From the NCBI RefSeq assembly GCF_905475345.1, contig NC_066590.1, positions 1,168,501-1,232,500 of the forward strand: DNA of 64,000 bases, written 5' to 3'. Numbering within the stretch: position 1 is the first letter of the stretch; each line of letters opens with the position of its first letter. Shown piece after piece: positions 1-11,464 of the stretch. Origin of the DNA: Vespula vulgaris. Its lineage: Eukaryota; Arthropoda; Insecta; Hymenoptera; Vespidae. Below the pieces are notes generated by a model. The model was not told the DNA's origin, did not search any database, and saw only the letters and a program-made list of their open reading frames with translations. A program made the translations under genes and the position numbers.

Positions 1-430
1 ATTGATATAATCGTTACAAAACCAATTGCACGTTCTTCTTTTACGTGTTTGAACAATTGGTAATACGATATCAAATTTAAACGTAGAACGTAGGTAGTAA
101 GAGAGAAGGGTGTATAACCGAAGGCACGCGCTTCAAGGGTTCGATGAAAGAAAATGAGAAGAGAAAAGGACGGTGCGCGCTTGTGTTTATAACCACCAAC
201 TCGGTCGGTCCATAATATATGTGTATGTACATATATAGATATATACACACACTGATTTTAGTTGTATATATATATGGATGAACGGCATACTCGATATGCT
301 AACACGAATCCTTCTGCCACGCGCCGCGTGCTTGCTCAACCGTAGGAGATCCCTACTCCATATGCCCCCATAACCCAATGGCACACGACAGACTGCAAAT
401 GCATCTCTCACAGGCATCTTTATGGACATC
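1..430. other. Flanking noncoding DNA upstream of an orphan promoter
   Basis: No convincing coding frame is present. A minus-strand frame of about 80 codons across 187 to 429 has no recognisable motif and runs into TA/CA repeats near 215 to 280. The stretch from about 300 to 430 is ordinary unique sequence. It includes a short inverted repeat, CACGCG/CGCGTG, near 319. It is best read as upstream DNA of the TATA element that follows. Confidence 0.5.
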
Positions 431-506
431 GATGCCCTTATAAAAGGCGTTTCGCATACAGGGCAGGTTCGCTATACAGATCAACATCTTTCTCGATTGT
501 CAGCTG
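431..506 (+). promoter_or_regulatory. Candidate TATA promoter with short first exon and splice donor
   Basis: A strong TATA box (TTATAAAAGG, core 439 to 445) is followed 61 bases later by a good 5' splice site, CAGCTG|GTAAGC, with the intron starting at 507. A start site about 30 bases past the TATA box would give a non-coding first exon of roughly 35 to 40 bases with no ATG. Short first exons behind TATA boxes are common in regulated insect genes such as cuticle and peptide genes. No matching downstream coding exon was found before INPP4, so the product could be a noncoding RNA or a gene with distant exons. The TATA box and donor are seen directly. Transcription is inferred. Confidence 0.45.
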
Positions 507-834
507 GTAAGCGAGTTTTCAGTGAAACGTTTCTTTCTTTTTTTCCTTTATTCTACCTTATTATTTTTTTTTCTACCTGCTCAAAATAGTTGACATTTTT
601 CACATTTTTCCTTGAAAAAAATGCGATATTCCCGTTCAATTGATTATATATCGAAATTATAATCTCTTTTAATTTAGTCATCCCTTAAAGACATTTTATT
701 AAATTTGTTTTACAATTTTGCTACAGATTGTTGTCGGTAATTTTCGTTTGTTTGTATTTTCTTTGGTGGAGAGAAGGGAAGGGGAGACACGGTCCAGGAA
801 GGGAGGAATGTTTTCATTTTGTTTTCTTTCTTTT

Positions 835-872
835 TATATATATATATATATCTATATATATATCTATATTGT
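835..872. repeat. (TA)n microsatellite with TATC interruptions
   Basis: A run of alternating T and A with several TATC breaks. It is the source of the poly-Tyr/Ile frames seen on both strands here. Confidence 0.9.
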
Positions 873-1163
873 TCTCCTTCCTTTTTCTTCTTTTTTCTTC
901 TTCTTCTTTACATATAATTTTTTTCTTAGTGCGAATTTGAAATGCGCGTATCGCAATATACTTCGTCCTTCTAAATTTCTATCACGAATTTAACAACGTA
1001 TACATATATATTACTGCGCTTTCGAATTTACTTGAGCTCTTGCGTGGGAAAATGTTTTCTTACAAAAATTCATATATTGACTAATAACAATATACATATA
1101 TTTAAAAACAATTCGCGTTCCACGTGCGGTCTTTTCATTTTCTTTTTCTTAACGTTAATATCA

Positions 1164-1290
1164 ATGTATGTATCTATGTATGTATGTATGTATGTATGTA
1201 TGTATGTACGTATGTATGTACGTATGTATGTACGTATGTATGTACGTACGTATGTATGTATGTATGTATATACGTATATATGTATCTACG
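1164..1290. repeat. Compound (TGTA)n/(CGTA)n tetranucleotide tract
   Basis: About 120 bases of TGTA units alternate with TACG variants. CGTATGTA units are regularly spaced between 1205 and 1260. The open frames across it encode only Tyr-Val-Cys-Met repeats and are not genes. Confidence 0.92.
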
Positions 1291-2692
1291 AGTGAAACGT
1301 AACGTTCGATACAATTTTTATTAATTGCGATACAATTTTTGTTTATACGCGCTCGATAATTTTTTTCTTTCTTTTCTTTCTTTTCTGTTTTTCTTTTTTT
1401 TTTTTTTTTTTATTAACAAGTCTAAATACAGAAAATCATTATTATTCGTGACGACTATCGGCCTATACGATCTTAAAGAACACGAATCATCTCGGCGAGT
1501 AAATGACATGTATTTAAATAATTTGGTTTTGGATTAAATTTTCTATTACTTTGTTGAGACACTTTGCATGCGTATATAAATGGTTAGACATAGATTATTC
1601 CAATGAGATGATTCCTGAGATAACTCGCTTCATCGATTACTTTATTTTATATTAATATATTTTCTTTTTTCTTTCTTTTTTTTTCTAAAAATTAACAGAC
1701 CAACTTCGTTGAAAGAAACAATGAAGCATTTACGAGCGATATAAAACAATGTTATTACGACTTAGTTATAATCAATTAATTATAAATTAATTATAATTCT
1801 TCTAGTTTCCTAAACGTAATATGTAAAATGTCTTATTAATTTACGAATTATTTTTACTTGAAATCATTTCAACAAAAAACAATAATTTTTTGCACACATT
1901 CGAAGTTATTTTTTTCATGCACACTCGTACGAATGTGTTGCCTATTGTCAGGGGCAATATACTGTATATACGTACTATGTTGTGAACATATTTGCTATTT
2001 GTTTTCTTTTTTTTTTTTCATACTGTATCACGCGTATGAGAGTATTATAATAACGAAAGTTTCGTTTTACATTCCTTAATGACTTTTTAACTAAAGAAAA
2101 AAATATACAAATATACAATTAACGTAATGATAAATATGAATCATCTGCAATATATATCACGACGTTATTATTCGACAGTTGATGTGTAAAAGGAAGCACT
2201 CAGATTGCCTAACGAACAAAATTGTTCTTAACAACGTTGTGGCAAATTTCTTAATTTTCCTTTAAATATTTCAAAATCTTATCAATTTGTGCTCGTCGAA
2301 AAATTATGTACACCGTGCAATAAATATGTTTCCTTACGAATGATTAATCTTAATGTTCGCAAAACTCGATGCACCGATCTTCGCACTATAGTTGAGAGGA
2401 AGAAAAAAACAAAAAAATGGCACTAAAGAATAATCGATCGATCATTCCTTTTATATATGTTAACAGCTAATCACGGCTAAACTGTTCGTTGAATCTCCTT
2501 GCCTCTTAAAAATACAAACTTCATTTTATCGTTCATTCTATATCTACAGACAGTGGAGTGTGTGATTAATCGTTAATCACGTCGCGTGAAATAATTATAC
2601 ATTCATCGGCAAGTTGCGATCTTATAACAAAAAAGAAGAAAAAAAAAGAAAAAAAAAAAAAACAAGGTGTATATGTCGTTGTAACACTTATC

Positions 2693-5195
2693 TTAAGTTT
2701 GTGCTGATCCATAGGTTCCAGTTGGTGGTCGATATAGTTTTGGGAAAGTTAAAATCTGTAGACTGTTGAACGCGTATTTCCGCACTCCGATGTTCTTCCA
2801 TGTGTTCTCGCGTCGACATCCTTCGCTGGAATGAGATATAAAAAATATGGATTACGAGTGTAATACATGGATTCGATAAATGACAAGTTTTATTTACCTT
2901 CGCATACAATCGAGTGCTCTTGTAAATTCATGCTCCGCTAAATGATACTCCGTCGATAGTATGTTTACTTGTTCTAAAGTGATCGACATGCCAGTCCTAT
3001 CTTTGGCACTTTTGCAACTGGTAAATCTCAAGCCGCGCATACGCCGACATATTTGCGAAGACAATTGCAATATCTCGACATTTTTATTTACCTTAGCGTG
3101 AACAGCTGTCTTTAAATTTAACATCATGTCGGCCAATGTATGACTCAAGGCAGATTTCGTACCAACTGAAAAATATCAAATATTTGAATAATTTATTTAT
3201 TAAGGAGTTCAAGGTCAATTGAAAACATAAACATTAGATATACTTACGGCGAGTAGATGCTGGTTCCGTAGGCAAATTGAGTTTTTTGAATCTCAAATAA
3301 TATTCGTTCAGTCTATCGAAATTATCGATGTTACTTTTCTCTTGTGGTTTAATAGTACCAAGACTTTCAGCCAAGGATGCCATTTCGTTAATACCTATAT
3401 TGAAGAATACAGGTGTCACGTTGAAGGATAAGGTCTGTCTGGAAGAAGGTACTAATGGCAATAAAGAATATATAGCATCTGGTACTGGAAGTATTACTGT
3501 CAAAGCGGTCCGAGAACCAACTACGCAAGGTAATGGAAGTTGAAAGGGCGTGTAGCCCATATCTTCGATTCTATAGAAAAAAAAATAGACGGTTTAAAAA
3601 TCAAATAAGACAATTATTGTCCTGTATTAATGTTGGAATTATCATGTATACCTAGGCTGAATACCACGTCTAGATAAAGTAAACGTAACGGTATGCATAT
3701 CTTCAACAGCAACCGCCATGTCTCCCCACATATCAATCTCATCGCCGTAATAACTGAGAAGTCCCTCGAAAGAAACTAGAGGCCCAAGTGTCGTCAAAAT
3801 TAATAGAAACATTGGATCAGGCCTTTGACACCATAGCTTTGCCATGATACTAGACACTAACGATGTAAGCTGAAAAATATTTTTAGTGAATATAATTTGG
3901 ACGTTGGGAGATTTAGAAAGAGAATACTTTCGTCGATAAATAAATTTACTGCCTGACTGAAGCAAACGTCTCGTCTATATCTGACGTTACAAGCACGTTG
4001 AGCCGTCTTGGCATCCTCTTGAACTCGAAATACCGAATGCGTGAGCCTTGCAGTTTTAAGAAGCCCATCCATAGCCTGGCGCAGCTTTTTCATACTTGGT
4101 CTAAGTTCACTCGTCCAGTCTACGATCGATGCAAAGTCTAGACCTTCGATAAACTTGTTCCTCTGTCCAGAATTACTTTTAATCACTCTTGTCATTGAGT
4201 CAACAGCTTGGCACACTTTATCGGAAGACGTATTACAATAAATATCAGTAGTCCCTGATAAAGTTACACATTGTACGTTGCTTAGAAAAACTTTTTTCCG
4301 ACTAAGAAGGTCTTATAATACCAAGTTGCTCGCGCGCGCGCGTGATAATATTTTTAGAGATAACTAACTTTGATGTTTACATGATGACATTTATGAGGAT
4401 ATACATATGTGTGCATGTAGGAAGAGAAATAGCTAAGTATTGAAAAATAACGACATACATGTAAAACGACTGTGAACGGGTTATACGACGCGTTCGTACT
4501 AGCTTTAATTTCTTTACCTTCTTTGGCTTTGGAGAAAGCAGGCGTTGACTTATCCATTCCAGGACTTGGTTGCTGTCGAGAGATGGAGTTGTGTGAATTG
4601 TCCAGCAACTTACTTGACTCTTCGCTCTGCAACGCATTCTTAGGCTGAATTGTCACAACACTTGCATTGTTTCGATTGTTCGACAGACATCCCTTGAGAC
4701 TCTGCGATCGTCCTAAACTATTTTTGTTACGTAAACGTACAGCTGGACTGCTGCATCTACCGCAAAGGAATTTGACTTTCGATACCAGGCACATCACACT
4801 CGCTTCAATGTTTAGCTGTGTGAGATCCCAGGGTTCCGGCTCGTCCGTCGGTTTATAATAATTTGCAGACGGAGAGTTACACATTTTTTTCATGTCCAAG
4901 AAACGTTTGCCTTTATCGGTATCCTTTTTGATGTCATATTTCTCTTCATCGTCGTCGTTATTATTGCTTACCTCGTGATTGCCATTTTCCGTGGCTTCCG
5001 TTTCCTTTATATCCTGATCATTTTCTACTTCCGGAAATATAACGAAGTCTTCTTTGTTTTCATCTTCTTGCGTAGTAGTAGTGGTAGTAGCAGTGGTACC
5101 AGTAGTAGTGGACGTAGTAGAAGTAGAAGTAGAAGTAGAGATAGTTGTAGTAGCAGTGGTAGAAGAAGCAGTAGTAACAGCAGCAGTATTAGTAT

Positions 5196-5242
<47 letters not shown>

Positions 5243-6494
5243 TTTTCGGTGTTGTCGCAATTCATGTTATTTCTGAACGTCAAAGAAGCATAGTTATTTT
5301 TGGTATTTTCTTCGCACCAAGTATCTTGCATACACTCTGGAGTATCAGGAGTAACCAAATCATCAAAATCGGGACTCTTTAGATCGAAATTAAGTTGTTG
5401 CGTGATTCGTTTAAATGGAGACAAGGATTGATTAACTTTGAAGTCTAATAAAGAACTATCTTCATTCGTCTCTTCTTGAACCTTCGCTACCTTGTGCTCT
5501 TCTAGAAAAGTCAAAGCTTCTTCCACAAGGCCTGGATCCCAAAGACTAAGCAATATTCTTGTCTTTGTTATCATATCTTCACATATTGGTAACATACCAC
5601 TGGTTTGCTTTCGCTTGGCAAGTTTCATCAGAGAACGCATTGCTTCTACGACATCTCTTCTTAATTGTTTGATAGCCTGAATGGCATCATGCGCCATAAT
5701 TATTTTCGATGTTCCTTGATACAATTGATTCCCTCGTGTCGGGGATTCTTTAAGTGCTTGTACAAGTCTGAAAAAATTGTTTGTTTAATATTTCGTTTTC
5801 TTTAATATCTGTATCGCAAGGATTAAATTAATGAAAATAGTACCTTATCAGTCCACCGTTTTTACTCTTGTGAGAATGAGCAGTAAATGCGCCCACACTA
5901 ACAAAATCGTAAAATCCGCATTTATTCAATGTATCATTATGAACCCACATTCTTTGAAGGTGCAAATTTAAAGGTGCAAATTCCAAAGTTCGATCATTTC
6001 TACGAGATGATTGCTTGAAATAACTTCCTGTGAAATGAATGAAAATTAATTTATAAAAAAAATATTCGATGTTACTACGTACGTCGTAAGTAGATACGAT
6101 ATATTTTAATTACCTTTAAAATCCGCTAAATTCTCCTTGGCTTGTGAATATAAATGTAACAAATGGAGATGACGATCAAGTAATTCAACTTGTTTTGTAT
6201 GCCACGGTTCTCTTAATTCACCCATACCAGCTACTTCTTGAAGTAATTCTTTCTCCTCTTGTATCCAAATTCCACTGTTATCATTCATATTATTATTGAT
6301 AAAGAAATCATATGTAGTCAAAAAAAAGTAATACCTACAGTAAATGTTGTGGAAACTGGAAGCATAATTTGCTTTCTGCCATAATTTCATGCACACATAT
6401 GTCTCCACCCAGGCCTGAATGAAACCTATTTATTAAAATTACAAACGTTAGTAAATATTTGTAAAAAGTATTTATTTGTAATTAAATTATAAAC

Positions 6495-6533
<39 letters not shown>

Positions 6534-9500
6534 CATACCTATATGTCTGAATGAATGGATTGGCAAATAATAATTTCAATTGTCCTTGATGTGGAAGCTT
6601 TATTTTAGTTCCTAATCTTGGAGGTAACGATTGCGACCGTCTATGTGATAAAATCTGTAATTCCAACATAAATGAATTTAATTATTATTTCTTTTCAAAG
6701 TATATAGATAAATACAAGTAGAATTAGTAGTTTGTTAAAGTGTTAAAATTTAAAAAAAACCGCTACCTAATATATTACTAAATACTGTTTGTAAAAATTA
6801 TTTGTAGACACTTGTCCAAGCTACCTGCTGACTGTTTGTACTTGGAATATTTCTAGAAGGTGTACTTTCTGTACTATTTCCTTTATCTTCAGCTTCCAGA
6901 TTCCATACATTAATTGTCAAAAACCCAACAGTAGTTGTTTTAGCGGATTTTAAGGGTATTCGCAATCTAGGTGTATCTTGGATTGCGTTGAAAGTTACTA
7001 TTGAACTTCCTATCGGTGTTGCCGTTTGACTTACTCTTTCTCTGACATCATAGGCTGTTATTCGTACTTTGGTATCAGAGCTAAGACCATCGCTTGCTCT
7101 AAAGCTTACAGTTGTTAAGAATCCTGGATTGCTACTTCTCTGTAAGAGAAGACATATAGTGAATAAGTTTGCTCTTGACATCTGGAATTTGATATCAAAA
7201 TAAAAATCGATACCTCGACAACTTCCGTTCGTGCGTATTTGATCCATGTCTTTGAACGCTTCAATTGAACGTCTACTTCTAAAACAGGATTAGGAGGTCG
7301 ACCGTGTCCATCGCACAGAAGATTATCGCATGCTAGCGATACCTCGCACATTGGTATTTCCGCAGGATCTAAAATAAAATAATTCTAATAAATAAATATT
7401 TTTATTTTTTCACTCTATCGATTAAGGTCAATTTCAACCTGTAAAAATTCCACGTTGTAACCTCAGCATGTGTATGTCAGTATCATGTTTGTGACCACTA
7501 AAAGCTTCTATGCGTTGTCTCAATGCTAGTAGTTGACTGCGCATACACTCATAGCTAGCTAACTGCAATGCTTGCAACCAGCTATCTCGCTCTTCAGCAG
7601 AGTTAGCTCCCAATTGTTGGAACAAGCCACCATCAAATACTGAAAGAAATGTTTACAATTTTTTCAATTCTTTTCATTTATGAATATAATGAAATACTGA
7701 TTTCATAAAAAATCTTACCTATGCTGAATCCATAGGGAATTTGATTTGTAGGTTGATCCAATCGGACGCAGCATTGTTCCAGAATAATTACACCAAGAGG
7801 CTCTGACCATTGTTCTCTTGATTTGAAATAAAATAGAAGATTTCCTCTTAACCTGCACCATCGTTCTAGACTTACTGTGGAACAAATTATAAAACATATA
7901 TAGTTGTTTTTTTGTATATTAACATTATATGGTATTTTTTCTTTTCTTTTTTCTGTTTTCTTTTTTCAAATAATTAAAACAATTATTCTTGTAAGAAAGC
8001 ACTTTTTGATACTTAGTTTATATAGTTAGATTAAAAAAATGATATTTCATTGTCAACATGGTATAGACGAAATATATTTATTGTTCAAATATTGATTTAT
8101 ATTTATCGATGCACACCTCTAAGAGCTTTCTCATATGAACATTGTAAATTTGGTGTTATCAAAGATACAGAAATATTCTAACAATTATCGTAAATTTTTT
8201 TTTATATGAAGCATTTGTGTTAGAATATTAAGGTCTAATCTACCATTTTATGTGTGCAGAATAAATTATACCACTCTAATAATTACTATAGAGATATAAA
8301 AAATAACAGTGGGGTATAGATTATGCAATTGATATAAAATTTATATTAATGATTAATTCAATAATTGTTTAAATATAGGTGTAGCAGGAAAATAAAAAAT
8401 AGAATCTTTAGCAAACAACTATATCACTCATGCTTTTACTAAATACATGCAAAGTCATGTTTCTTCTAATAAGCTTTATAAGCATGATTTAAATTTACAA
8501 CATGCACTGATTGCTACAAGTGAAAAAATTCAGTTTTTATTAATCAAAAATTATTAATCATTTTTAAGCAAAATATATGAAGCTAATTATGTTACTCGGA
8601 TACTTTGATCTAATATAACATTTCTAAATATATTTGAATAAACCAATAGAAAAACAAACAAATGTAAAAATTAGAATGATCAAATTATTGTGCAATTTTT
8701 TAAGATACCAATTGTAAGGTATCAATTGTTGACTACCTTGGGAATATTAGTTAGATGAGAGGTATGTTATGATAGATGATTGTGATACATAATGGTAAAA
8801 TGCACTCGAATGTACCTTTACTCGTGCTGGCTGTAACGCAACTGAGGTCTCGTAGAGTCTTATGTGTTTTCCCTTTTTGTCTTTTGTTCTCAAGATTTTT
8901 ACCTGTACCTGGAAATTGTATGGAGGTACTGGTAATCATTAATCAAAATCTAAGTACATACATATGTATCTGTGTGTATCATATGTGAAATGCATAACAT
9001 AAATCTACTTTATTGTAGGGATATGTAAGTGCTCAGGATAAATTTATAATATGAATTGAGATATTATTCTACTTTTAATATAAGTTGTAAAATTTAAATA
9101 GATAAAGTGTTAAAGTTTTGATGATTATTAATTTGAAATATTCACTTGCCTACATAACCCTAAATTAAAAGAATGAATAGACCTTTTTGTTAAACGTGAA
9201 TTTTATGATGAGCTGTGTTATCATTTTTGTTAGTATAATACCATATGCAAGTAATTAATAACATCGCACTAGTTCCTAGGAATTTAAAATATTTATTTCA
9301 AATTAAATCTTTTACTTGCAAGGTAATTCAAAAATATGTCAAAATATTTCTATACAATTGAAATTGAAAATATGTCGACAGCTGATCATTTGGAAATAGC
9401 AAATGTTAAACACGTAGAATTTTCTTAGCATTTATACTATTGAAGGAAATTCTCATTTTTCTGAACGAATGTCTTAAATCTTTATTTACTAGTACAGGAT

Positions 9501-10190
9501 TTGTGCATCGAGTTTTCTTTTTTTTTATGATGTAAAAAAGTAAGGAAATTATAAGTAGCAATTTTATCTTTTTTAAAAATAAATTACTACTACTATTATT
9601 ATTCACCAAGGTATTGCTTTATCAAATACTACTAATTTTTATATAAATTATAGTAGTAATGGAATAAATTATCTTCAGCAAATTATTTAGTACATGCATT
9701 TTTATTTAAGGGAAAATAATATTTTATCAACATTTCTAAGGATTATAATATCTGAAATTATGAAATACATTATTATATATCATGAGAATAATTACTCTAA
9801 AATATATATTTATCTGTCACACATTGCAAGCATATTTCTAAGCATATTTTGTTGGTTTTTTAAATCATTACATTACATCCATTCAAAAATTGACCAAGAA
9901 CAAACTTGAAATTGCTATGAAATGATAACTTTACAACAAATAGTATGCGATATTGTTCATGCTTAGTAATAGTATATTGGTAAAAGAAAGGGGCAACAAT
10001 TATAATGCGTAATATATAAATATCTATATATAGGATGTAAACTATAAATTTAATATTAATTTTTTATAAATTCATACACTGCACTAATGATATACATTGA
10101 AGATTATTATCTATATAATAGGCTTATCATTATGATATCATAAGAATGATATGTTTATATATCGCTTAGATTTATTTGGTCTGATAAGAC

Positions 10191-10227
<37 letters not shown>

Positions 10228-10472
10228 TATATATATATAATTTAAATTTTGGGACAAATAAACATGCATATCTCTATATGCTAGAATATAGAGTTGCAGG
10301 ACATTGCAGTATGCATAACAATATTAAATATTTTGAAAATATAAAATAACTCACTCTCAGTTCTTCGAAAAAATCCTTCTTGACGTTCACGAACGTATAA
10401 AACACCTTCCTTTTCAAATTTTTGAGAAGGCTGAGTTGCCAAGGTTAATAACTCTTGTTTGTTGAACCTCAT
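2693..10472 (-). CDS. INPP4: Inositol polyphosphate-4-phosphatase (INPP4 family), PH-C2-phosphatase, 15 coding exons
   Basis: The family removes the 4-phosphate of PI(3,4)P2 to give PI3P at plasma and endosomal membranes, damping PI3K/Akt signalling. Coding exons, 5' to 3': 10472-10355, 7874-7719, 7639-7439, 7368-7214, 7139-6825, 6654-6539, 6425-6339, 6274-6114, 6027-5844, 5767-4455 (or 4459), 4254-3950, 3869-3652, 3570-3248, 3165-2898, 2825-2693. All introns are GT-AG and phases agree except at one junction (see findings). The product is about 1350 residues, against just under 1000 in vertebrate paralogs. Domains seen: PH about 20-118 with the conserved helix Trp at 112; C2 about 159-300; INPP4 signature NLHLQRMWV in exon 9; a 400-residue acidic and Thr-rich linker; RYRRDVCFSQA in exon 11; and the CX5R motif CKSAKDRT with Cys1268 and Arg1274. 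The C-terminus ends RPPTGTYGSAQT and matches the vertebrate tail. The start ATG at 10472 is the first in its exon. Confidence 0.96.
2898..3165 (-). other. INPP4: INPP4 exon 14, catalytic loop
   Basis: This exon encodes the active site. The sequence CKSAKDRT (bases 3016 to 2993) is the CX5R P-loop of Cys-dependent phosphoinositide phosphatases. The Cys codon is at 3016-3014 and the Arg codon at 2998-2996. The preceding RGLRFTS and following GMSITLEQ are also characteristic of INPP4 proteins. All catalytic residues are intact, so the enzyme should be active. The exon is 268 bases, entered in phase 1 and left in phase 2, with splice sites TTTTTCAG and AG|GTAAAT. Confidence 0.95.
5071..5241 (-). 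repeat. INPP4: Coding trinucleotide repeat encoding a threonine tract
   Basis: Within exon 10 an (ACT)n tract, seen as AGT on the plus strand, encodes 15 consecutive threonines. It continues as a Thr/Ser/Ala-rich stretch of about 57 residues (roughly 674 to 730). It lies in the linker between the C2 and phosphatase regions, which is also rich in Asp and Glu. The repeat keeps the frame, so length changes would be tolerated as protein variation. The antisense Ser and Val runs on the plus strand are shadows of it. Confidence 0.93.
6501..6530. repeat. (TA)n microsatellite in an INPP4 intron
   Basis: A run of 15 TA units sits just inside the intron that follows the exon ending at 6539, a few bases past the GTATGT donor. 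The intron is 113 bases long, so the repeat makes up about a quarter of it. Confidence 0.92.
8816..8908 (-). other. INPP4: Predicted in-frame cassette exon of INPP4 (93 bp)
   Basis: Inside the AT-rich first intron there is an island of ordinary composition. It is bounded by an acceptor (CAATTTCCAG|GTACAG) and a donor (AGTAAAG|GTACAT). The enclosed 93 bases are a multiple of three. Entered in phase 1, as exon 1 requires, they contain no stop and return to phase 1 for exon 2. The insert is 31 residues, starting STGKNLENKRQKGKTHK and ending VTASTSK, so it is rich in basic residues. It would enter the loop between the first two strands of the PH domain, where phosphoinositide headgroups usually bind. 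A tandem acceptor six bases further in is possible. There is no transcript evidence here. Confidence 0.55.
10189..10238. repeat. (TA)n tract with CA interruptions in INPP4 intron 1
   Basis: Alternating TATATA with ACACATATACA breaks, close to the end of exon 1. No other structure is seen. Confidence 0.88.
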
Positions 10473-10534
10473 TTTAAATTATCTTTTCACACACATATTG
10501 TCACAGATCACCCAGTTTACTTCCGTGTAACGTA
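10473..10534 (-). other. INPP4: Probable 5' untranslated part of INPP4 coding exon 1
   Basis: On the minus strand an acceptor (TATGGATTTCAG) ends at 10535. The next 62 bases run to the ATG at 10472 without another ATG. Candidate upstream donors are CGATCAG|GTAAAT (intron starting at 10931) and GTGCAG|GTATGT (intron starting at 11776). They suggest one or two alternative non-coding first exons. The splice sites are seen; their use is inferred. Confidence 0.45.
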
Positions 10535-10931
10535 CTGAAATCCATATATAAATATCTTTTCAAATCATTATCTTTAATTTCCTAAATAATCAGCATACAC
10601 CATTATGAGTGGCGCTTGATGTAACATTTGATTCTTACTTATCACTTGATCAATTATTATTCGTTAATGGCGTATGAAATTTAAATATATAACCTATTGA
10701 TACATATATAATGTGTAGATAAGTTACACAATATATTAAATAAAAACATACAAGATGTTACAATGTTATTTCAATTTAATCAAGAATAAAGCTATAAAAT
10801 AATATATATAAATAAATATAAGAAGATTAACGCTTATAAAAGTCGATACGTTTAATCCAAGAAAAAATTGCATATCGATAGAGAAAAGAGGGGGTTAATT
10901 ATTTAAACTTCTAACGAAAAGAAACATTTAC

Positions 10932-11419
10932 CTGATCGATTGTGAAATTGACAATTTTTTTCGACGTCCTTCGTTCGATAGCAGAAACGAAGTGTGACAA
11001 TGCAAGAATATGCAACATTTTCATTTTACACAGGATTCACTTTCTACCGATCCGATCACAGGAACATTTTATGCAACAGACGTAATAGGCGTTAAGTTTC
11101 ATGATAATGTAATAAAATCTAATAAGAACAAATGAAAAATTACGATTTTTATCTTAACATGTTTGCAATAAGATTTAATTGTATCTATTAGTAAGCTCGA
11201 GTTACACATTTGAAAACTAAACATAAAAATCAGTGAAACGTCAAACCAATAGACACCATGTTCGTGTACCATTAACTATTTTTAGTCACGGAGGGTACTA
11301 ACGTCAGTTGTATTATGCAGGGGGGCCACATTTACAGAACAAAGATAAAGATTTTTTTTTCAACTTATTAGAAAGAGAGAGAAAGAGAAAGAGAGAGATA
11401 GAGAGAGAGAGAGAAAGAT

Positions 11420-11464
<45 letters not shown>

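Larger units (their letters stand above)
507..2692. other. AT-rich noncoding stretch downstream of the INPP4 stop
   Basis: No conserved coding frame is visible. The region holds TA tracts (835 to 872), a TGTA/CGTA tract (1164 to 1290), long T runs near 1390 to 1411 and 1675, and A runs near 2635 to 2662. On the plus strand a possible acceptor (TTTTGCTACAG, ending at 726) could pair with the donor at 507, but the exon it opens has no long frame. The 3' untranslated region of INPP4 must lie in the right-hand part. No canonical AATAAA on the minus strand occurs close to the stop. The nearest clear one reads as TTTATT on the plus strand near 1641. Confidence 0.5.
7439..10472 (-). other. INPP4: INPP4 exons 1-3 encoding the N-terminal PH domain
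   Basis: Exon 1 (118 bases) encodes residues 1-39 and ends in the first strand and loop (EGVLYVRER to FFRRTE). Exon 2 starts SLERWCRLRGNLLFYFK, a textbook second and third strand. Exon 3 ends the domain with the helix ERDSWLQALQLAS. PH domains bind phosphoinositides, so this module would place the phosphatase on its substrate membrane. The vertebrate proteins I know begin near the C2 domain and lack this module. Intron 1 is 2480 bases (7875-10354), far longer than the other introns. It is AT-rich, with a TA tract at about 10189-10238, and contains the cassette exon described separately. Confidence 0.9.

Noticed and set aside
120..135. AAGGCACGCG, the start of miR-124
   Set aside because: The rest of the mature sequence does not match and no hairpin is present.
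4305..4445. A 28-base microexon between INPP4 exons 10 and 11 that would fix the phase
   Set aside because: The leading intron would be only about 26 bases, below the workable minimum.
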